Source of the DNA: Pseudomonadota bacterium
Lineage (GTDB): Bacteria; Pseudomonadota; Gammaproteobacteria; Burkholderiales; SG8-39
Reading direction: 5' to 3'
Assembly: GCA_021825225.1 (NCBI GenBank)
Contig: JAKAIH010000052.1
Span: forward strand, 1 to 10,307
DNA length: 10,307 nucleotides
A model generated the notes under the pieces. It did not search any database. It was not told the origin of the DNA and was given only the letters and a program-made list of their open reading frames with translations. Positions within the stretch are counted from its first letter, which is position 1, and each line of letters begins with the position of its first letter. The translations under genes were made by a program, and so were the position numbers. Below are positions 6,357-10,307 of this stretch, one piece after another.

Positions 6357-7145
6357 ATGACAATTCAAACGGTAGCAGTCATCACCGGCGGTTCCAGCGG
6401 CATCGGCGCTGCCACGGCACGCTTGTTCGCCGCACGCGGTCACGCCGTCGCCGTATTGGACGTGAATCGGGAACGCGGCGAAAAGTTGGCGGCCTCGCTC
6501 GCTGCCGGCGGCGCCGCCCGTTTCTATGAATGCGATGTCGCCGATGCGAAAGCGGTTGACGCCGTCGCGGCGCAGGTCGGTAAAGATCTCGGGCCGGCCG
6601 GGATACTGGTCACTTCGGCCGGCCTCATTCCGAACACCGAATCGATCATGGACATGGATATGCAGGCCCACGAGCGCATGTGGCAGGTCAACTATAACGG
6701 CACCGTACATGCCTGCCGCTCCTTCGGCCGCCAGATGATTGCGCGCAAGCGCGGCGCCATCGTGACGCTGGGCTCGATCAACAGCCTGCTGCCGCTGCCC
6801 CTGCCCGCCTACAATCCAGGCAAAGCCGCGATCGCACGGCTGACGCAGTTGCTGGCGGTGGAACTCGGGCGCCACGGCATTCGCGTCAACAGCGTCGGGC
6901 CGACCTACGTCATGACCGAGACCCTGCAGGCGCGGGTCGACGCCGGCCTGCGCGACCTGAACAAAATCATGGCCGTTCACGCCCTGGATACCCTGCCCGG
7001 TCCGGAGGACATCGCCCAGGCGATCGCCTTCCTGTGCTCGGCCGAAGCCAGAACCATCACCGGCGTACTGCTTCCGGTCGATTCCGGATGGCTTGCCGGC
7101 GTCAGCTACAAGACCTACGCCGGCGGCGTGCCGTGGACGGACTGA
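6357..7145 (+). CDS. Short-chain dehydrogenase/reductase (classical SDR)
   Basis: This 262-aa cytoplasmic oxidoreductase has the classical SDR length and motifs. The TGGSSGIG nucleotide loop is at residues 10-17. Asp35 at the end of the second strand (VAVLDVNRE) favours NAD(H) over NADP(H). Asp60 follows in CDV, SAG (87-89) stands for the usual NAG, and Asn112-Asn114 lie in VNYNGT. The catalytic set is Ser140, Tyr152 and Lys156 (YNPGK). The C-terminal half (RVNSVGPTYVMTE, ITGVLLPVDSGW) is the normal substrate-loop and family ending. It probably interconverts an alcohol and a ketone, but the substrate is not readable. It is followed after 48 nt by the binding-protein homologue in the same direction and probably the same transcript. 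Confidence 0.9.
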   Translation: MTIQTVAVITGGSSGIGAATARLFAARGHAVAVLDVNRERGEKLAASLAAGGAARFYECDVADAKAVDAVAAQVGKDLGPAGILVTSAGLIPNTESIMDMDMQAHERMWQVNYNGTVHACRSFGRQMIARKRGAIVTLGSINSLLPLPLPAYNPGKAAIARLTQLLAVELGRHGIRVNSVGPTYVMTETLQARVDAGLRDLNKIMAVHALDTLPGPEDIAQAIAFLCSAEARTITGVLLPVDSGWLAGVSYKTYAGGVPWTD

Positions 7146-7193
7146 TTCTGTTCCAGGCAATAAACGATCGCGTCACAACCCCAGGGAGTTTTC

Positions 7194-8078
7194 ATGGCTC
7201 AACCAGTCAATATTCAGTTCACCCGCTTTTCCGCCTTCTATTCGCCGCTCATCGCCACTATCGCCGGCGGATTCCTGCAGGAGGAAGGCCTGGAACCCAG
7301 GCATTCGGTCGCACCCATGGGCAAATCCGCGATAGCGGGCCTGCTCGACGGCAGCGTGCAGGTGGCGCAGTCCGCGCCCTCGCAGGGTTTCACGCCGCTG
7401 GAGAAAGGCGAGCAGCCGCCGGCGGTGCATTTCGCCCAGATCAACGAGAAGGACGGTTTTTTCATCACCGCGCGCAAGCCCGATCCCGGCTTCAGCTGGG
7501 ACAAGCTCAAATCCGGCAAGATCCTGGTCGATCACGGCGCGCAGCCGCTGGCGATGTTCAAGTACGCCTGCTTCAAGCGTGGGCTCGACTGGAAATCGCT
7601 GTCCATTGTGGACGCCGGCATGGACAAGATGGACCAGGCCTTCCGCGATGGCACGGGGGACTACATCCACCAGCAAGGCCCGGCGCCGCAGCAGCTGGAG
7701 CACGACGGCGTCGGCCACGTGGTCGCGTCGCTCGGAGACGCGATCGGCCCGCTCGCGTTTTCGAGCCTGGCCGCGACGCGTGCATGGCTGGCCACCGAGC
7801 AGGCGCAGCGCTTTACCCGCGCCTACCGCAAGGCGCGCGCCTGGCTGCTCGCGACGCCGGCGGCCAAGGTCGCCGAAGTCGAGGCGTCCTTCTTCCCCAA
7901 TATCGATCGCGCGGTGCTGACCCAAACCATAGCGACTTACCAGAAGCTGGGCTGCTGGACACCGCATGTGGAGATCACCCGCCCGGCTTTCGAGGTGACC
8001 CTGGACGTGTTCGAATACTCGGGCCTGATCAGCAAACGCCACAAATACGACGACGTGATCGCGCAGCCGCCTGCATAA
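7194..8078 (+). CDS. NMT1/SsuA-like substrate-binding-protein homologue without signal peptide
   Basis: This 294-aa protein resembles the NMT1/THI5-like and SsuA-type periplasmic binding proteins. It begins NIQFTRFSAFYSPLIATIAGGFLQEEGLEP, a typical first strand and helix, and continues with GKSAIAGLLDGSVQVAQSAPSQG, a later DGTGDYIHQQGPAP lobe crossover, and a helical C-terminus. No signal peptide, twin-arginine motif or lipobox is present, and none can be added: an in-frame TAA (7161-7163) lies upstream with no start codon between. AGGGAG (7183-7188) sits 5 nt before the ATG. It should therefore be cytoplasmic unless exported in an unusual way. The CCCFC motif of yeast THI5 is absent. No permease or ATPase adjoins it. 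Possible roles are an enzyme, a ligand-sensing or sequestering protein, or a partner of the upstream SDR. The function is not assigned. Confidence 0.75.
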   Translation: MAQPVNIQFTRFSAFYSPLIATIAGGFLQEEGLEPRHSVAPMGKSAIAGLLDGSVQVAQSAPSQGFTPLEKGEQPPAVHFAQINEKDGFFITARKPDPGFSWDKLKSGKILVDHGAQPLAMFKYACFKRGLDWKSLSIVDAGMDKMDQAFRDGTGDYIHQQGPAPQQLEHDGVGHVVASLGDAIGPLAFSSLAATRAWLATEQAQRFTRAYRKARAWLLATPAAKVAEVEASFFPNIDRAVLTQTIATYQKLGCWTPHVEITRPAFEVTLDVFEYSGLISKRHKYDDVIAQPPA

Positions 8079-8086
8079 GTTTGGAC

Positions 8087-8113
8087 AAAAAAAGGGAGGG
8101 TGCTGCCCGCTCC
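8087..8113 (-). terminator. Weak intrinsic-type terminator for the minus-strand operon
   Basis: Read on the minus strand, GGG/CCC and GGA/TCC pairings (8095-8100 with 8106-8113, with a two-base bulge) form a short hairpin followed by seven T residues (8087-8093). It lies 13 nt after the hydrolase stop, in the convergent gap with the binding-protein gene. The stem is short, so it is only a candidate. Confidence 0.4.
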
Positions 8114-8125
8114 GTGCAAGGCCAC

Positions 8126-9076
8126 TCAGGGCACGTCGACGATGTCGCCTTCCGGCCCCTCGTGATGCGGATGGGTCTGATGCGCCGGCTGCAGCGGCGC
8201 GCGCCCCACGGGCACCGCTCGCGAAAGAAACTCGATCACGGCATTGCCGAAGATGTCGTTGCGGTCCCCCGCGACCATGTGCGCCGCGCCGGTGACGTTG
8301 ACGTATTCGGCGTGAGGACACAGGCGCAGAAAGCCCTGCGCCCCTTCTTCGCTGAGCACGTCCGAGAGCCCGCCGCGCACCAGCAGCGTCGGCAGCGCCA
8401 GTTTGCGCGCGCAGGCTTCGAGGCGCTCGCGCCGCTTTTCCAGATCCCGTTTCGCAGGCCGGAACCTGGGGTCCCAGTGCCAGCGGTATTTTCCATCCGC
8501 TCCGAGGCGCACGTTCTTCGCCAGGCCATCCAGATTGCGCGGGCGTTTGCGGTGCGGCTGATAATTGCCGATGGCCTCGGCCACTTCTTCGAGCGAACTG
8601 AAGCCCTCGGGCTTCTGGCTCATGAAGGCCTGAATCTTGTTGATCCCCTCGGTCTCGATCTGCGGCGCGATGTCGACCATGACCAGCGCGGTCGCATCGA
8701 CATGATCCTCGCCTACGGCGACCAGGCTGGTCCCGCCCCCCATCGACGCGCCCACCAGCACCGGGCGCCTGCTGCCCAGCGCCGCGACCACGCGCTTCAG
8801 GTCCTCCACCATCACGTCCTGGCCATAGAGCCCGTCGGGGGCCCAGTCCGAATCGCCGTGGCCGCGCGCATCGAAGGCGATGGCGTGATAGCCCGCCGCC
8901 CCGAGGATTTCGCCCGCCCCCTTCCAGGCATGGCGCGTCTGACCGCCGCCGTGCTGCAGCAGCACCAGCGGCCCCTTCGCATCGCCCCAGGAATCGCCGG
9001 CTATCCGGACGCCGCCGACGCCGGTCCAGAAATGCATCGGCTGCGGCGTGCCCGGCAGTCTTGCCCCTGCACTCAT
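8126..9076 (-). CDS. Alpha/beta hydrolase (epoxide-hydrolase / haloperoxidase-like)
   Basis: This 316-aa protein has a full alpha/beta hydrolase catalytic set. The oxyanion motif HGGG is at 42-45 (LVLLQHGGGQTRHAW). The FDARGHGDSD loop at 68-77 is typical of the epoxide hydrolase and chloroperoxidase branch. The nucleophile elbow is GASMGG with Ser111, Asp239 lies in VRGGLSDVLS and His266 in GAAHMVAGD. A Ser rather than Asp nucleophile argues for an esterase, lipase or lactonase-type reaction rather than true epoxide hydrolysis. A helical cap lies at about 140-215. The C-terminal tail beyond about 290 is unusual, with His299, 302, 304 and 305 followed by an acidic end. The ATG overlaps the stop of the FmdB-like gene as ATGA with no ribosome site of its own, indicating translational coupling. 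Confidence 0.85.
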   Translation of the reverse strand: MSAGARLPGTPQPMHFWTGVGGVRIAGDSWGDAKGPLVLLQHGGGQTRHAWKGAGEILGAAGYHAIAFDARGHGDSDWAPDGLYGQDVMVEDLKRVVAALGSRRPVLVGASMGGGTSLVAVGEDHVDATALVMVDIAPQIETEGINKIQAFMSQKPEGFSSLEEVAEAIGNYQPHRKRPRNLDGLAKNVRLGADGKYRWHWDPRFRPAKRDLEKRRERLEACARKLALPTLLVRGGLSDVLSEEGAQGFLRLCPHAEYVNVTGAAHMVAGDRNDIFGNAVIEFLSRAVPVGRAPLQPAHQTHPHHEGPEGDIVDVP

Positions 9077-9312
9077 CGTTGGTCAGCGTTGAAGGCGCAG
9101 GCGCCGGGACCCCCCGGGTTACCGCAGCTCTGGCACGCGGCGGGAAACTCCGCCTGCGCCGAAGCGGAGCCCGTGATCGCAGCGAAAGCCGACAGCTTCT
9201 TGCGCAATTCGGTGCTGCTGCAGGCCGGACATGCGGGTGCGGCAGACGAATTGCGCACGAGGAGTTCGAACTCCTTTCCGCACGAACCGCACTGATACTC
9301 GTATATGGGCAT
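9073..9312 (-). CDS. FmdB-family small zinc-ribbon protein
   Basis: This 79-aa protein begins MPIYEYQCGSCGKEFELLV, the hallmark of the FmdB/CxxC zinc-ribbon family. Cys8, Cys11, Cys28 and Cys31 would bind one zinc. A further CQSC pair (60, 63) and Cys72 near the C-terminus are the less constant cysteines of the family. The biochemical role of FmdB proteins is poorly defined; they are often annotated as putative regulators. GGAGA (9321-9325) lies 8 nt before the ATG. It sits between another four-cysteine mini-protein and the hydrolase, whose start overlaps its stop, so the three probably form one transcript. Confidence 0.85.
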   Translation of the reverse strand: MPIYEYQCGSCGKEFELLVRNSSAAPACPACSSTELRKKLSAFAAITGSASAQAEFPAACQSCGNPGGPGACAFNADQR

Positions 9313-9398
9313 GATTACTTTCTCCGAACAAATGAACTGAGGGACTGGGGGCTGGATCCGGCATTCCGGTGCGAGCGGCCGGCGCCGTGCGTCGCCGA

Positions 9399-9578
9399 CT
9401 ACTTGCCGCGGGCGTCCCGCACGATCTTTCTCAGCGCAAGGACGCGCTTGAAACAGTCCGGACACACGTAGCGTATGCCGCTGCCGAGCTGGTTGCGCGA
9501 CAGCGGACGCATGGTCGCAGCTTCGACCAGGCGCCGGCACTCCGGGCATACCTTGATTTTCGAAGGGTCCTTACCCAT
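9399..9578 (-). CDS. 59-aa four-cysteine (CxxC x2) small protein, unknown function
   Basis: This small basic protein has two CxxC pairs, CPEC (Cys11, Cys14) and CPDC (Cys39, Cys42). The 24-residue spacing could hold one zinc as a zinc ribbon. It is rich in Lys and Arg, with a basic C-terminal helix (FKRVLALRKIVRDARGK), which would suit nucleic-acid contact (inference). I recognise no named family. The ATG at 9578 is chosen; an in-frame GTG at 9584 would add two residues. Neither has a good ribosome site. It lies 86 nt upstream of the FmdB-like gene on the same strand. The regular cysteine spacing and the co-directional zinc-ribbon neighbour argue that it is real. Confidence 0.6.
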   Translation of the reverse strand: MGKDPSKIKVCPECRRLVEAATMRPLSRNQLGSGIRYVCPDCFKRVLALRKIVRDARGK

Positions 9579-9612
9579 GCTCACGCCCCGATGCGTCGAT
9601 CCAGGTTTTCAT
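9571..9612 (-). CDS. Possible 13-codon upstream ORF overlapping the four-cysteine gene
   Basis: An ATG at 9610-9612 opens a 13-residue frame (MKTWIDASGREHG) that ends in TAA at 9571-9573, overlapping the chosen start of the four-cysteine gene by 8 nt in another frame. An AAGGAT stretch lies about 13 nt upstream, which is too far for a strong site. It could couple translation to the weakly initiated gene after it, or be chance. Confidence 0.15.
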   Translation of the reverse strand: MKTWIDASGREHG

Positions 9613-9622
9613 AGCCGGCTAT
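9611..9622. repeat. 12-bp perfect palindrome in the divergent gap before glgC
   Basis: ATAGCCGGCTAT is a perfect palindrome in the 200-nt gap between the minus-strand zinc-ribbon operon and glgC. On the minus strand it directly follows a TAAGAT that could serve as a -10, so it could be an operator for that operon. No matching -35 is convincing. Confidence 0.25.
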
Positions 9623-9723
9623 CTTATCCTTTTCTTGCCCCGCCCGTTTCGCCGGCAACTGTCATATGCTGGTGGCGATTCGCGCTCAAGCGTCCGGCGA
9701 TTTTCCGAATCGAGCGGCCGCAG

Positions 9724-9729
9724 TAATAT
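9724..9729 (+). promoter_or_regulatory. Candidate -10 element for glgC
   Basis: TAATAT matches the sigma-70 -10 in four of six positions and lies 53 nt before the glgC start. TTTTCC (9701-9706), 17 nt upstream, is a poor -35. A short hairpin GCGCG/CGCGC (9740-9744, 9752-9756) would lie in the leader before the AAAGGAAAG ribosome site. Confidence 0.3.
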
Positions 9730-9782
9730 GCACACATAAGCGCGTTTTCTGCGCGCCAACGAGATGCGAAAGGAAAGTCCCC

Positions 9783-10307
9783 ATGCCTACGGATACCCTG
9801 GCCCGGCTGCAGCTTCCCAAGCGCGCATTTGCGGTCGTGCTCGCCGGCGGACGCGGTACGCGCCTGAAGCAGCTCACCGACCGCAGGGCCAAGCCCGCCG
9901 TGTATTTCGGCGGCAAGTTCCGTATCGTCGACTTCACGCTGTCCAATTGCCTCAATTCCGGAATCAGGCAGATCGGCGTGGCGACCCAATACAAATCGCA
10001 CAGCCTGCTGCGCCATCTGCAGCGCGGCTGGTCCTTCCTCAAGACCGAAATGAACGAGTTCATCGACCTGCTGCCGGCGCAGCAGCGCATCGACGAGACC
10101 ACCTGGTACCGCGGCACCGCCGACGCGGTGTTCCAGAACCTCGACATCATCCGCGGCAAGCGGCCGCAATTCATCGTCGTGCTCGCGGGCGACCACGTCT
10201 ACAAGATGGACTATTCGCTGCTGCTCACCGACCACGTCGAACGCGGCGCGCAATGCACGGTCGCGTGCATCGAAGTGCCGATCGCCGATGCGAGCGGTTT
10301 CGGCGTG
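9783..10307 (+). CDS. glgC: Glucose-1-phosphate adenylyltransferase (ADP-glucose pyrophosphorylase), 5' part
   Basis: The first 175 codons of a gene that continues past the window end; the full protein is usually about 420-430 aa. The enzyme makes ADP-glucose and diphosphate from ATP and glucose-1-phosphate, the committed step of bacterial glycogen synthesis, and acts as a cytoplasmic tetramer. The nucleotide-binding loop [16 protein letters not shown] (residues 17-32), Lys38 in [21 protein letters not shown] (43-56), WYRGTADAV (108-116) and [10 protein letters not shown] (135-144) are all diagnostic and intact. AGGA (9771-9774) lies 8 nt before the ATG. It is the only clear housekeeping gene in the window and may mark the edge of the more variable catabolic region. 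Confidence 0.96.
   Translation, partial: MPTDTLARLQLPKRAFAVVLAGGRGTRLKQLTDRRAKPAVYFGGKFRIVDFTLSNCLNSGIRQIGVATQYKSHSLLRHLQRGWSFLKTEMNEFIDLLPAQQRIDETTWYRGTADAVFQNLDIIRGKRPQFIVVLAGDHVYKMDYSLLLTDHVERGAQCTVACIEVPIADASGFGV

Noticed and set aside
7194..8078. Thiamine-pyrimidine synthase (THI5) function
   Set aside because: The fold family fits, but the CCCFC motif of the yeast enzyme is missing and no thiamine genes or TPP riboswitch are seen nearby.
7034..9295. A 753-codon open frame on the plus strand crossing three gene regions
   Set aside because: It overlaps the SDR end and the NMT1-like gene in another frame and the antisense of the hydrolase. It is very rich in Arg, Ala and Pro with no domain, as expected of chance frames in GC-rich DNA. 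All the genes it covers have clear motifs.

Overview
The window is GC-rich, densely coded bacterial DNA with short intergenic gaps. Its gene styles (LysR regulators, a PAAT-type amino-acid ABC transporter, a GlgC of proteobacterial type) suggest a proteobacterium, most likely a betaproteobacterium. That placement is inferred from general resemblance, not from a marker gene. No RNA genes, insertion sequences, CRISPR arrays or integrase genes were seen.

Region A (about 210-5968) is a divergent catabolic-looking module. A LysR-type regulator and an alpha/beta hydrolase are read on the minus strand and overlap by a GTGA junction. On the plus strand run a secreted solute-binding protein, an inner-membrane permease, an ATPase and an intracellular lyase of the fumarase/aspartase superfamily closest in motif pattern to 3-carboxymuconate cycloisomerase. 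The 198-nt divergent gap holds a perfect GAATT-N11-AATTC LysR-type box and a nested inverted repeat. The simplest reading is that the transporter imports an unidentified small acid, the lyase and perhaps the hydrolase process it, and the regulator senses it or a product. Both the binding protein and the lyase lack residues normally seen in their families, so the substrate is probably not a standard amino acid or carboxymuconate.

Region B (5969-8078) starts with a 388-nt non-coding gap containing a strong 9-bp hairpin and a weak promoter. It continues with an NAD-type short-chain dehydrogenase and an NMT1/SsuA-like binding-protein homologue that has no signal peptide and no partner transporter genes here.

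Region C (8126-9578, minus strand) is a compact operon: a 59-aa four-cysteine protein, a 79-aa FmdB-type zinc ribbon and an alpha/beta hydrolase coupled by an ATGA overlap. A weak terminator follows in the convergent gap with region B.

Region D (9783 to the right edge) is the 5' part of glgC, glucose-1-phosphate adenylyltransferase, a housekeeping glycogen gene cut off by the window end. The first 209 bases carry no gene I can name, although a reading frame runs off the left edge.
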